64,000 bases of DNA. Source: Ruegeria arenilitoris. Its GTDB lineage: Bacteria; Pseudomonadota; Alphaproteobacteria; Rhodobacterales; Rhodobacteraceae. Under the pieces are notes generated by a model, which ran no database searches, was not told where the DNA came from, and saw nothing but the letters and a program-made list of their open reading frames with translations. Below, in pieces: positions 27,424 through 36,018 of this stretch (its first letter is position 1; each line of letters begins with the position of its first letter). Where the stretch lies: NCBI RefSeq assembly GCF_013035425.1, contig NZ_WQHX01000001.1, positions 1,054,001-1,118,000 on the forward strand, in the 5' to 3' direction. Position numbers and translations under genes: made by a program.

Positions 27424-29949
27424 TCAGTCGCTCGCCCGCAGCACGCGTGCCGGGCGTACGGAAAGAGGCTGCAATGCAAAGGCCAATCCCGCACCAAGCG
27501 TTACAAATATACCGGTGAAAATGATGGCAAGCGCTGATGGCCAGATGACCGCGAATTCGGTGTCAAAAATATACTTGGCTACTGCCCACCCACCTAATAT
27601 GCCCGTGAATAGAGCAACCAACCCAGCTGCGGCACCCAGCAAGATCGACCGCAAAGCAAAGCTGGTAAGGATGCTTCTTCGGTCGGCACCCAGTGTCTTT
27701 AAAACTGCTGCCTCGTAACGACGAGCTGGTTCACCTGCGGCTGCGGCGCCTATCAAAACCAGAAAACCGGTCAACAAAGAGATACCTGCACCGTATGAAG
27801 TAGCGGCTGCAAGACCGGCCAAAAGGCCGGATACCTGATCGATCGCATCCCGCACTCTAATCGCGGTGATGTTAGGATACTTGCCTGCCAAATCACGTAG
27901 AATTGCGGTCTCGGCCTGTTCTTCAGCATAGACTGTCGCGATGAAACTGTGCGGCGCACCTGCAAGTGCAGAAGGGTTCATCGACATAATGAAACCTATC
28001 CCGGCGTTCGAGAAGTCGACCTCACGAAACGATGTAAGTTCAGCGGTAATATCGCGGCCAAGGATGTTCACAGTCAATTCGTCGCCAAGGCGCAATCCCA
28101 TCTCAAGCGCTTCTTCTGCGGCAAAGCTGACCTGCGGTGGCCCATTGTACCCATTAGGCCACCAAGTGCCCGACGTGATACGCGTGTTATCGGGCAAATC
28201 TTCGGAATAGGTTATTCCCCGGTCTCCCTCTAGAACCCAGTGACCTCCTGCGACCTCTTGCGCTGGCTTACCGTTGATTTGGGTTATGATACCGCGAAGC
28301 ATGGGTGCGCTATCGATGCGGTTTACAGCAGGGTCTGATTCCAGACGTTCTGAAAAACCCGGCATCTGATCTTTTTGGATGTCGACAAAAAAGTAAGAAG
28401 GCGCCACGTCCGGCAAATTGCCAGAAATGGCATTACGTAATGTGCCGTCAATCTGTCCGACCGCGGCCAAAACAGACAGGCCCAACCCGAGTGATAAAAC
28501 GACTGATCCAGCCCCCTCTTTCTGCCCCGAGATCGCGGAAAGAGCCCATCGTAACGGAGCGTGACCGCGTGATCGACGGCCACCGACGCGTGCTAACCAC
28601 CGAATTGCAAATGCTGCTATAGACAACAACAGCAAAGCTCCGGCAATTCCTCCTGCTGTCCAAAGTGTCAGTCTGACAGAGGCAGTAAACCAAACTGCCG
28701 CGCCAACCAAAATTGCCAACGCAACGCCATTGGCCGCTAGATAAACAGGTCTTGGTATAGCTCGGGCTGTGCTTAGCGCATCTCGAAAAAGAGTCGCTGC
28801 GCGGACTTCTTCGGTTCGCGCCAATGGCCAGAGAGTGAACAGAAACGCGGTCATTGCTCCATAAATCGCAGCCTCTAACAATGGGCCGGGATAGAGCGTG
28901 AAAACTGCTGGAACCGGTAAGCGACTTTCGATCAACGGTGCTAAAACCAAAGGTAGCATACTGCCCAAAACCAGACCCAATAGAATGCCGATTCCGGATA
29001 AAACCCCGATCTGGATCAGGTATGTTTGGAATATTGTTGCACGGTCAGCGCCAAGGGTGCGCAACGTCGCGATAGTTGCCGTTTTCCCCGCTAGATAGGC
29101 GCGTACCGCTGCCGAAACTCCGATACCCCCGACGGCCAATCCTGCCAGCCCAACTAACACCAAAAATGCGCTGAGTCGGGCAACGAAGTCGGCAATACCA
29201 GGTGCACCATTGCGGGCGTCGGTCCAGCGCATTCCGGTTCCCTCAAACGCGTCGCCAGCTTTAACAGACAAAGCCGCAAGATCGCTGTCTTGCGGCAGAT
29301 CCAATCGGTACTTAGTGGAAAACAGCGTTCCCGGTTCCAATAATCCCGAAGCCTGCAAGTCAGTCGTCCGCACCAACGTTCGAGGCCCCAAGGCAAATCC
29401 GTCGGCGGCTGCGTCGGGTTCATCGACAATGGCCGCCATCAAGATAAATTCCTGTGTTCCCAGAGCAAATAAATCCCCTTTGGACATGCCCAACCGATCG
29501 ATAAGCGCCGGTGCCATTACTGCGCCTGGTAGGCCGTTATCACCCTCCAATGCCTCAAATAAAGGCATTGGAGGGTCTAACTGGACGGTGCCTAGTAGCG
29601 GATAGGCGGAATCTATGGCTTTAACTTGGGTCAGCCCCCGTTCCGTTTGGGGCTTGCGCGTAACAGCCATAGATCGGAAATCAACAACTTCGGAAACTGC
29701 CTGCGCCGTTTGATCCATCCACGCCCGTTCGTCTTTGGTCGCAAATCGATAAGTGAATTCCAATTGCGCCTCACCGCCTAGAAGCGTAGCGCCTTCCTGC
29801 GTTAGCCCTGATTGTATCGCCTGACGTACCGATCCGACTGCGGTAATTGCAGCGACCCCTAACGCCAAACACGCGAGGAATATCCGAAATCCTTGAAAAC
29901 CTCCGCGCAGTTCGCGCCGGGCCAGGCGCGCTGCCAAGGGCAAGCTCAT
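27424..29949 (-). CDS. ABC transporter permease, FtsX/YbbP-type (duplicated FtsX domains)
   Basis: 841-aa membrane protein with the MacB/FtsX topology doubled: an N-terminal helix (IFLACLALGVAAITAVG), a large periplasmic domain, three helices near residues 250 to 390 and a second such block at the C-terminus (TGFLVLIGAAAAGEPARRYEAAVLKTLGADRRS is the conserved cytosolic coupling segment). The start at MSLPLAARLARREL overlaps the stop of the ATPase gene (ATGA). With its partner it likely extracts or moves a hydrophobic substrate rather than importing a solute; the substrate is unknown. Confidence 0.88.
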   Translation of the reverse strand: MSLPLAARLARRELRGGFQGFRIFLACLALGVAAITAVGSVRQAIQSGLTQEGATLLGGEAQLEFTYRFATKDERAWMDQTAQAVSEVVDFRSMAVTRKPQTERGLTQVKAIDSAYPLLGTVQLDPPMPLFEALEGDNGLPGAVMAPALIDRLGMSKGDLFALGTQEFILMAAIVDEPDAAADGFALGPRTLVRTTDLQASGLLEPGTLFSTKYRLDLPQDSDLAALSVKAGDAFEGTGMRWTDARNGAPGIADFVARLSAFLVLVGLAGLAVGGIGVSAAVRAYLAGKTATIATLRTLGADRATIFQTYLIQIGVLSGIGILLGLVLGSMLPLVLAPLIESRLPVPAVFTLYPGPLLEAAIYGAMTAFLFTLWPLARTEEVRAATLFRDALSTARAIPRPVYLAANGVALAILVGAAVWFTASVRLTLWTAGGIAGALLLLSIAAFAIRWLARVGGRRSRGHAPLRWALSAISGQKEGAGSVVLSLGLGLSVLAAVGQIDGTLRNAISGNLPDVAPSYFFVDIQKDQMPGFSERLESDPAVNRIDSAPMLRGIITQINGKPAQEVAGGHWVLEGDRGITYSEDLPDNTRITSGTWWPNGYNGPPQVSFAAEEALEMGLRLGDELTVNILGRDITAELTSFREVDFSNAGIGFIMSMNPSALAGAPHSFIATVYAEEQAETAILRDLAGKYPNITAIRVRDAIDQVSGLLAGLAAATSYGAGISLLTGFLVLIGAAAAGEPARRYEAAVLKTLGADRRSILTSFALRSILLGAAAGLVALFTGILGGWAVAKYIFDTEFAVIWPSALAIIFTGIFVTLGAGLAFALQPLSVRPARVLRASD
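29543..29575. repeat. Perfect 13-bp inverted repeat inside the FtsX-type permease gene
   Basis: CCCTCCAATGCCT and AGGCATTGGAGGG form perfect 13-bp arms around a 7-nt AT-rich loop. The repeat lies wholly within coding sequence for the first periplasmic domain (segment PPMPLFEALEGDN). No T run follows on either strand. Confidence 0.7.
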
Positions 29950-30641
29950 TCCGCAGCCTCGCGTTTCATTTCCTCGGCAATTCGTCCATCGCGTAAGCGA
30001 ACAACCCTGTCGCATTTCTGGGCGAGCGAATGGCTGTGTGTAACGAGAACCAAGGTCGCTCCGTGCCGATCGCGTAATCCGAACAACAGTTCAATTATTG
30101 CAGATCCATTCCTTTCGTCCAAGTTCCCGGTCGGCTCATCGGCCAACAATATCCGGGGCCGAGGAGCCGCAGCACGGGCCAGCGCAACACGTTGTTGCTC
30201 TCCGCCTGACATTTGCGCGGGATAGTGATCTCTCCGATGTGACAAGCCAACTGCTTGCAGTTCGGATTCAGCACGTGCGAAAGCGTCTTTGTGTCCGGCC
30301 AATTCCAGCGGTGTGGCAACATTTTCCAGTGCTGTCATCGTTGGCATCAAGTGAAAGTTTTGAAAGACCACGCCCATCGTGTCGCGGCGAAACCGCGCCA
30401 GAGCGTTTTCGTCCATGTTGGTCAGATCATTGTCCAGAGCCAGTATTGAACCACCCGTTGCTTGTTCCAGCCCGCCCATAAGCATCAAAAGGGACGATTT
30501 TCCCGAACCGGAAGGCCCAACCAAACCCAGAGTTTCCCCTTCGGTAACGATCAGGTTTATTTCATGCAGTATATCCACTCTGCCGGCATTGCCATCCAAT
30601 GATAATGAGGCATTTTGGAGCTCAAGAATTGGTTTTGTCAT
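29946..30641 (-). CDS. ABC transporter ATP-binding protein (YbbA/LolD type)
   Basis: 231 aa. Walker A LVGPSGSGKSSLLMLM near residue 40, signature LSGGEQQRVALARA near residue 142, Walker B ILLADEPTGNLDE, and the H-loop in LVLVTHSHSLA. The MacB/LolD/YbbA subclass pairs with FtsX-like permeases, here encoded directly downstream with an ATGA overlap. Adjacent divergent tesA is the usual neighbour of ybbAB in proteobacteria. Confidence 0.9.
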   Translation of the reverse strand: MTKPILELQNASLSLDGNAGRVDILHEINLIVTEGETLGLVGPSGSGKSSLLMLMGGLEQATGGSILALDNDLTNMDENALARFRRDTMGVVFQNFHLMPTMTALENVATPLELAGHKDAFARAESELQAVGLSHRRDHYPAQMSGGEQQRVALARAAAPRPRILLADEPTGNLDERNGSAIIELLFGLRDRHGATLVLVTHSHSLAQKCDRVVRLRDGRIAEEMKREAAE

Positions 30642-30667
30642 CGGTTGTTCCGAACAAAGGCGATAGG

Positions 30668-31330
30668 ATGGGATATGGAGCGGTAGAAGTGATACGCAAG
30701 GCTTTGATGTCGGGACTTTTTGTCTGTTGCGGTTTTGCAGCCACAGCCGAACAGGTTGTTATTGCTGCGCTAGGAGATTCTTTAACACAAGGTTTTGGAT
30801 TGCTCGAGCAGGATGGTTTTGTTCCTCAGTTACAGAGATGGTTGGTCGATCAAGGCGCAAATGTCCGGCTTATCAACGCAGGCGTTTCTGGTGACACGAC
30901 GGCAGGCGGTGCGGCACGGGTTGGATGGACTTTGACGCCCGAGGTAGACGGCATGATCGTGGCGCTAGGAGGCAACGATCTGCTGCGGGGTATCGACCCC
31001 TCTGTCTCACGCGCAAATGTCGAGTCAATTTTGTCATCCGCTCAGGAAGCAGACGTCGAGGTTTTATTGATTGGCATGCAGGCACCCGGAAATTATGGCC
31101 CTGATTATAAACAGACTTTTGATGCTATTTTCCCGGATTTGGCGCAACAATATCAGGTGTTGTATGCAGACAGCTTTTTCGAAGGGTTACAGGCGGGCGG
31201 TGACTTACGCGCTGCAAACCAGTTCATGCAATCCGATGGCATTCACCCGAACTCAGAGGGCGTGGCTCGGATAGTTGAAGCTCTAGGCCCGATCGTTTTG
31301 GAACTCGTAGATGCAACAAAGCAGGATTGA
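30668..31330 (+). CDS. tesA: Arylesterase / lysophospholipase-like GDSL hydrolase (TesA family)
   Basis: 220 aa, exported: hydrophobic RKALMSGLFVCCGFAATA precedes the mature part. SGNH motifs: GDSLTQG (block I Ser), the Gly in GVSGDTTAGG, GGNDLL (block III Asn), and DGIHPNSEG (block V Asp/His). The enzyme hydrolyses short acyl or aryl esters in the periplasm. The ATG taken has AAAGG at 8 nt. Only 26 bp separate it from the divergent ABC ATPase start, so promoters must overlap coding sequence. Confidence 0.88.
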   Translation: MGYGAVEVIRKALMSGLFVCCGFAATAEQVVIAALGDSLTQGFGLLEQDGFVPQLQRWLVDQGANVRLINAGVSGDTTAGGAARVGWTLTPEVDGMIVALGGNDLLRGIDPSVSRANVESILSSAQEADVEVLLIGMQAPGNYGPDYKQTFDAIFPDLAQQYQVLYADSFFEGLQAGGDLRAANQFMQSDGIHPNSEGVARIVEALGPIVLELVDATKQD

Positions 31331-31333
31331 GTA

Positions 31334-31948
31334 ATGCCGGGGCGCCTTTTTCTGACAAGACCTGTTTCCGAGATCGCAGACGCATTGAGCACGCAGAATA
31401 CGATGCCAACGCAACCGCCACGCCGGAATATACAGCCCGGTCAGGAAGTGATCGTCTTCAACGGGGACAACCTTGTTTTGATGCGATGGGGAATGATCCC
31501 GGTAGGTCGTGTAAACGCGCGTGGCCGCCCCGTAATGGAAACCATTATCAATGCTCGATCCGAAACAGTGTTTGATAAGTCGGCATTTTCTGATGTCGGC
31601 CGCGCGGTTATACCGGTGGACGGCTGGTACGAATGGACAGGAGAAAAGCGTCGCAAGACCGCTTGGCGTATTAGTTCAGCCGATGGCGCCCTACTTTTCT
31701 TTGCGGCAATTACAGACAGCTGGCAGGCTCCGGGTGGGCTTCGAGTGGATCAATGCGCTGCTGTGACTTGCGAACCCAATGAAGATCTGAAGCCGATCCA
31801 CCATCGAATGGGCGTACTGCTGAAAACTGAAGAGGTGCAAGCTTGGCTGACAGGCACTGAAGATCAGGCAAAGTCATTGGCGCGCCCGTGGCCAAACGGG
31901 CTGCTGCGTATTGAGCAGGCTAAAGATGTGGACTGGTCTGCTTCGTAA
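31334..31948 (+). CDS. SRAP (YedK/HMCES) family protein lacking the catalytic Cys2
   Basis: 204 aa. The SRAP fold is clear: RWGMIPVGR, NARSET (Asn73), PVDGWYEWTG (Glu100) and the histidine motif IHHRM (about 156). In characterised YedK and HMCES the second residue is cysteine, forming a thiazolidine link with abasic DNA. Here the N-terminus reads MPGRLF, so residue 2 is proline, while Asn, Glu and His remain. The histidine motif is also altered (RMG for RMP). The start is fixed by this alignment and the 3-bp gap after tesA. Either a divergent DNA-protein crosslinker, or a paralogue with different chemistry. Confidence 0.85.
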   Translation: MPGRLFLTRPVSEIADALSTQNTMPTQPPRRNIQPGQEVIVFNGDNLVLMRWGMIPVGRVNARGRPVMETIINARSETVFDKSAFSDVGRAVIPVDGWYEWTGEKRRKTAWRISSADGALLFFAAITDSWQAPGGLRVDQCAAVTCEPNEDLKPIHHRMGVLLKTEEVQAWLTGTEDQAKSLARPWPNGLLRIEQAKDVDWSAS

Positions 31949-31953
31949 CTGCG

Positions 31954-32511
31954 TCAGACCACAGTTACAACAGTTCCAATCGGTACGCGCGCATATAGGT
32001 CGATCACATGCTCATTGAGCATACGGATACACCCATTTGATGCCGCCCGCCCAATGGTTTGGGGTTGTGTCGTTCCGTGAATGCGGAAGTACGTATCGAC
32101 CCCGTTCTGGAACAAGTACAAGGCGCGTGCGCCAAGCGGATTGTCGTTTCCGCCGGGTTGGACATAGTCGTTATCCTTGAACTTGGCATAAGTCACCGGT
32201 TCACGCTCGATCATCTCTTCAGTCGGACGCCAGGTTGGCCATTCTTTTTTGACATCGATCGTTGCTGTTCCGGTGAATTCCAAACCAGCCCTACCTACAC
32301 CACAGCCATAACGGATTGCTTTGCGGGGTTCGGTGACGAAATACAAATAGAATGAGCGTGGCACGACCAGCAACTGACCGGGCTGAAACTCTTTCTTGAT
32401 CCGAACGAATTGCGGGGTCGGATCATATTCAGTGGCTTTCTTGGCGTTGACCAGACTTGGCAACAAGCTGGCCGTAGCCGATGTGGCCAGAAAAGTACGA
32501 CGGGTAAACAT
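31954..32511 (-). CDS. L,D-transpeptidase (YkuD domain), Tat-exported
   Basis: 185 aa. An N-terminal signal with twin arginine (FTRRTFLATSATASLLPS) is followed by a YkuD domain. The active-site signature is HGTTQP, then AASNGCIRM with the catalytic cysteine near residue 162. It would cross-link peptidoglycan 3-3 or attach lipoprotein in the periplasm; which one cannot be read. Start chosen at MFTRRTF; an ATG-type codon four residues earlier is possible. Convergent with the SRAP gene. Confidence 0.9.
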   Translation of the reverse strand: MFTRRTFLATSATASLLPSLVNAKKATEYDPTPQFVRIKKEFQPGQLLVVPRSFYLYFVTEPRKAIRYGCGVGRAGLEFTGTATIDVKKEWPTWRPTEEMIEREPVTYAKFKDNDYVQPGGNDNPLGARALYLFQNGVDTYFRIHGTTQPQTIGRAASNGCIRMLNEHVIDLYARVPIGTVVTVV

Positions 32512-32656
32512 GGTGGGCCTCATTAATCTACCAAGAAATCATAACCGTAATTTCATCATGATAGACGATTTGGACAATCTTGAGGCAACGTCACCGAAAT
32601 TTGATGTCACCCGAAGGTCACACAAAAAATGGACCTTCGTGCGAGTTTTGAAGATC

Positions 32657-32679
32657 AGGGCAAAGTTTTTCTTTGCCCT
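32657..32679 (-). terminator. Hairpin downstream of the cold-shock gene
   Basis: AGGGCAAAG and CTTTGCCCT form perfect 9-bp arms around a five-base loop, 10 bp beyond the csp stop codon. No U run follows on the minus strand, so it may act as a processing or stability element or as a Rho-assisted end rather than a classical terminator. Confidence 0.5.
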
Positions 32680-32688
32680 GTCAGAAGC

Positions 32689-32895
32689 TTATGCCAGCTC
32701 GATATTGTCAGCGCTTTCGCGTCCGTCACGACCCGAACTCAGCTCGTAAGTGACTTTTTGGTTATCGGCCAGACCGGTCAGGCCCGAGCGTTCCACGGCC
32801 GAGATATGCACAAACACATCCTTGCCGCCCTCTTCAGGTGCGATGAAACCATAGCCTTTGGTGGCGTTGAACCATTTAACGGTGCCTGCGGGCAT
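32689..32895 (-). CDS. Cold-shock domain protein
   Basis: 68-aa single-domain CspA-family protein: GTVKWFNATKGYGFI carries RNP-1 and DVFVHISAVE carries RNP-2. It binds single-stranded RNA and DNA and melts mRNA structure. AGGAGA precedes the ATG. A perfect hairpin lies directly after the gene. Confidence 0.95.
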   Translation of the reverse strand: MPAGTVKWFNATKGYGFIAPEEGGKDVFVHISAVERSGLTGLADNQKVTYELSSGRDGRESADNIELA

Positions 32896-33228
32896 ATCCG
32901 TTGTCTCCTGTTTTAATGCTGCCCACGGGTTGCGGCAGCCTGGCGTCGTCGGTCTGGATCGAATGACTGAACGCCGTAGAAGGAGACAGTGGGTCGAAAT
33001 AGAAAAACGTTAGCCCTTTGGATATGGCATCAGGGTGGGGATGTGGCAAGAGAGATTGTAGGGAATTCACTTTGCTTTCACGGCTCAACAAGTGTTTTGA
33101 TCGGAAATCCGCCGAGTGAAAATTAACCGTCCGCTGGCGAGTATTCGTCAATCCATCGCGATATACGCGCAGGCCGAGTTGATCCGGAGTGGAGTGGTGC
33201 GATCATCGAAGGCACGTTCGGAGAGCCG

Positions 33229-33352
33229 TAGGATGGGGTTTTGCCCCATTATTTGGGTGATCAAGGTTTGAATTTGTTTGGTACGCGGGAACAGATCGTG
33301 CGGGTGTTTGAGTAGGGTCGTTGAGTGAGTGATGGGGTGAAACCCCATCCTA
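33229..33352. repeat. Pair of short palindromes with an inverted GGATGGGG unit
   Basis: Two hairpins, ATGGGG-TTTTG-CCCCAT (33233-33249) and ATGGGG-TGAAA-CCCCAT (33332-33348). Both are flanked by TAGG, the first in forward and the second in reverse orientation (TAGGATGGGG... and ...CCCCATCCTA). They look like two copies of one dispersed palindromic unit in head-to-head arrangement. The 33.0-33.38 kb stretch around them (487 bp between csp and the next gene) shows nothing else I can support. Confidence 0.6.
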
Positions 33353-33382
33353 TGCTTGCTCATTCCCGGCAAACAAATGTTG

Positions 33383-34351
33383 TTAGTCGAAGATTTCCAG
33401 ATCGATCAAACAATTGGGCGCGCGTTGGCCGTTCAAACTGTTTTCGACGCGAAACTTTTCAATCATCAATAGCTTTTTGATTTCACTTTGTTCAGCGACC
33501 CATGAGGGACGAAAAAAACTGTTCTCGACATACTCGATGCCAAGATTTAACCAAAAATTTCGATCCTTGGAGTATTCACCCGAGATACTATCCAAGAATT
33601 TAGAGCACTCGCCCTGACCGATGGTGGTGACGGTTGAAAGAAGCGTAACAAATGAGTCACCTATGTTTCCACAGAAAGCAAATATAGAACCCCATTCTTC
33701 GTCGGCACTTGGTAGGATCGGTTCCTCTTGCATCGTGTACTCGGGGTTGAATGCTCCGGTGAAGGTGAACGGCAGAGGTTCTTTGTGAAACGCGACTACA
33801 TGTCTGATTTTCGAGAAATCATTATCGCTTAGAGCTTTATCAACAATAGATTTGGCCTTGGCTAGCTCTCTGCCAGCTGCCTTTGCATTGTCAATGAGTT
33901 GTTCATAACTGTTCTCCCCAAGACTTTTTTTGAATCCCGCTTGAGCAGCATCTTCAGTCCACATTCGGATTTGAGCGAGCTTAGTGAAGTACTCACGTGA
34001 GATACTCCTCAAAGTTAAAAGCGCAACAGTCCTGTCGTCGAAGGTTTTGTAACTATCCTCAACATCCGCGAACAATTCGCTGTCATGTTTCTTGCAGTAT
34101 CCCGGAAAAGTAGAAGCTTGTGAGTGGCCAATCTTTCTGAAGTCCCAATCGACCTTTTGCGGTGTGAAATTTGGTTGAATGGACAATACGTGTCCACTTT
34201 CGGCAATCTGTTTCAGTGCTCCAGATTTTTGCAAAGAATGGGATTTGATGGGGGGATTCTTGCATCCTACCCCATCCGGTGAAACGTACATGCATCTGCA
34301 AACAGGTTTTTTGAACTTTGCAATTCTTTTTTGAAACGCCGAAAAGTCCAT
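33383..34351 (-). CDS. Hypothetical protein with an N-terminal HNH-like zinc cluster
   Basis: 322 aa, not recognised as a named family. The first 95 residues look like a treble-clef/HNH-type site: C18, C20 and C30, then IKSHSLQ (His38), SGHV (His54) and YCKKHD (Cys86, His89). The middle (100 to 190) is helical and the C-terminal part holds a serine/threonine-rich stretch (FVTLLSTVTTIGQG). The ATG shares bases with the ettA stop (TGATG). Codon use is AT-richer than ettA, suggesting gene acquisition. Proteins of this style are found in accessory, often defence-linked, loci, but no function is shown here. Confidence 0.6.
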   Translation of the reverse strand: MDFSAFQKRIAKFKKPVCRCMYVSPDGVGCKNPPIKSHSLQKSGALKQIAESGHVLSIQPNFTPQKVDWDFRKIGHSQASTFPGYCKKHDSELFADVEDSYKTFDDRTVALLTLRSISREYFTKLAQIRMWTEDAAQAGFKKSLGENSYEQLIDNAKAAGRELAKAKSIVDKALSDNDFSKIRHVVAFHKEPLPFTFTGAFNPEYTMQEEPILPSADEEWGSIFAFCGNIGDSFVTLLSTVTTIGQGECSKFLDSISGEYSKDRNFWLNLGIEYVENSFFRPSWVAEQSEIKKLLMIEKFRVENSLNGQRAPNCLIDLEIFD

Positions 34352-36018
34352 CACCTCGCAAACTTCTTATGCTTCAACCGCTTGGGCTCCAGCGCGTCTG
34401 GTCCCAGACGGCGCTTTTTGTCTTCTTCGTAATCCTCGAAGTTGCCCTCGAACCATTCCACATGGGCGTCACCCTCGAAGGCAAGAATATGCGTGCAAAT
34501 CCGGTCGAGGAAGAAGCGGTCGTGTGAGATGACGACGGCGCAGCCGGCGAAATCGACCAGGGCATCTTCCAGAGCGCGCAGGGTTTCGACGTCGAGGTCG
34601 TTGGTGGGTTCGTCGAGCAGCAGGACGTTGCCGCCCTCTTTCAGCAGGCGGGCCATGTGGACGCGGTTGCGCTCACCACCCGACAGCAGCGAGACCTTTT
34701 TCTGCTGGTCGCCACCCTTGAAGTTAAACGACGAGCAATAGGCGCGGGAATTGACCTGCGCGTCGCCCAATTGGATGATCTCGGCGCCGCCAGTGATCGC
34801 CTCCCAAACCGTATCACCGTCTTTCAGGTCGTCGCGGGACTGGTCGACATAGGATAGCTCGACCGTGTCGCCCAGCGTGATGGTGCCGCTGTCGGGCTGT
34901 TCCTGACCGGTGAGCATCTTGAACAGGGTCGATTTACCCGCACCGTTGGGGCCGATGACGCCGACAATGCCACCGGGGGGCAGGGCGAAATCCAGCCCTT
35001 CGATCAGTTGCTTGTCGCCCATGTGTTTCGACAAGCCTTCGACCTCGATCACCTTGCCGCCAAGTCGCTGGCCGTTGGGGATGACGATCTGGGCGCGGGT
35101 CAGCTTTTCGCGTTCGGATTGCTCGGCCAATTCGTTATAGGCGTTGATCCGGGCCTTGGATTTGGCCTGACGGGCCTTTTGACCCTGACGCATCCATTCC
35201 AGTTCGCGCTGCAGGGTCTTCTGCTTGGACTTGTCCTCGCGCGCTTCCTGCTCCAACCGTTTGGCCTTTTGTTCCAGCCAAGCAGAGTAGTTACCCTCGT
35301 ACGGAATGCCGCGGCCCCGATCGAGTTCGAGAATCCATCCTGTGATATCATCCAGGAAGTAGCGGTCGTGGGTGACGATCAGGATGGTGCCCTTGTAGTC
35401 GATCAGGTGCTGTTGAAGCCATGCAATGGTCTCGGCATCCAAGTGGTTGGTCGGTTCGTCGAGCAGCAGCATGTCGGGCGCTTCGAGCAGCAGTTTGCAG
35501 AGCGCCACGCGCCGTTTCTCACCCCCTGAAAGCTTGGCGATTTCAGCATCGTCCGGCGGGCAACGAAGCGCCTCCATCGAAACGTCGATCTGGCTGTCGA
35601 GGTCCCACAGGTTCTCGGCGTCGATTGCATCCTGTAGAGTTGTCATCTCTTCCATCAGTTCGTCCGAGTAGTTCTCGGCGATTTCCATGGCGATTTCGTT
35701 GAAGCGGTCGACTTTGGCCTTTTTCGCGGCCACGCCCAGCATGACGTTTTCGCGGACAGTGAGCGTTTCATCCAGCTGTGGTTCTTGCGGCAGGTAGCCA
35801 ACTTTTGCACCCTCGGCGGCCCAAGCTTCACCGGTGAAATCCTTGTCGAGGCCTGCCATTATCTTCATCAATGTCGATTTACCCGCGCCATTGACGCCGA
35901 CGACACCGATTTTCACGCCGGGAAGAAAGCTTAGGTGAATGTTTTCAAAGCACTTTTTGCCACCGGGATAAGTCTTGGAAACACCCTGCATGTGGTAGAC
36001 ATATTGATAGGCGGCCAT
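34351..36018 (-). CDS. ettA: Energy-dependent translational throttle protein EttA (ABC-F)
   Basis: 555-aa soluble protein with two ABC domains and no membrane part. First P-loop GVNGAGKSTLMK, signature LSGGEKRRVALCK, Walker B MLLLDEPTNHLD; second P-loop GPNGAGKSTLFK, signature LSGGERNRVHMARL, Walker B VLLLDEPTNDLD. The linker (residues about 245 to 315) is charged and helical as in EttA, which binds the ribosomal E site and gates elongation by ATP level. The N-terminus MAAYQYVYHMQGVSKTYPG is typical. Confidence 0.93.
   Translation of the reverse strand: MAAYQYVYHMQGVSKTYPGGKKCFENIHLSFLPGVKIGVVGVNGAGKSTLMKIMAGLDKDFTGEAWAAEGAKVGYLPQEPQLDETLTVRENVMLGVAAKKAKVDRFNEIAMEIAENYSDELMEEMTTLQDAIDAENLWDLDSQIDVSMEALRCPPDDAEIAKLSGGEKRRVALCKLLLEAPDMLLLDEPTNHLDAETIAWLQQHLIDYKGTILIVTHDRYFLDDITGWILELDRGRGIPYEGNYSAWLEQKAKRLEQEAREDKSKQKTLQRELEWMRQGQKARQAKSKARINAYNELAEQSEREKLTRAQIVIPNGQRLGGKVIEVEGLSKHMGDKQLIEGLDFALPPGGIVGVIGPNGAGKSTLFKMLTGQEQPDSGTITLGDTVELSYVDQSRDDLKDGDTVWEAITGGAEIIQLGDAQVNSRAYCSSFNFKGGDQQKKVSLLSGGERNRVHMARLLKEGGNVLLLDEPTNDLDVETLRALEDALVDFAGCAVVISHDRFFLDRICTHILAFEGDAHVEWFEGNFEDYEEDKKRRLGPDALEPKRLKHKKFAR

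Noticed and set aside
32876-33372. Two minus-strand frames upstream of the cold-shock gene
   Set aside because: No recognisable domain, poor starts, and one runs through the palindromic repeats; treated as non-coding.
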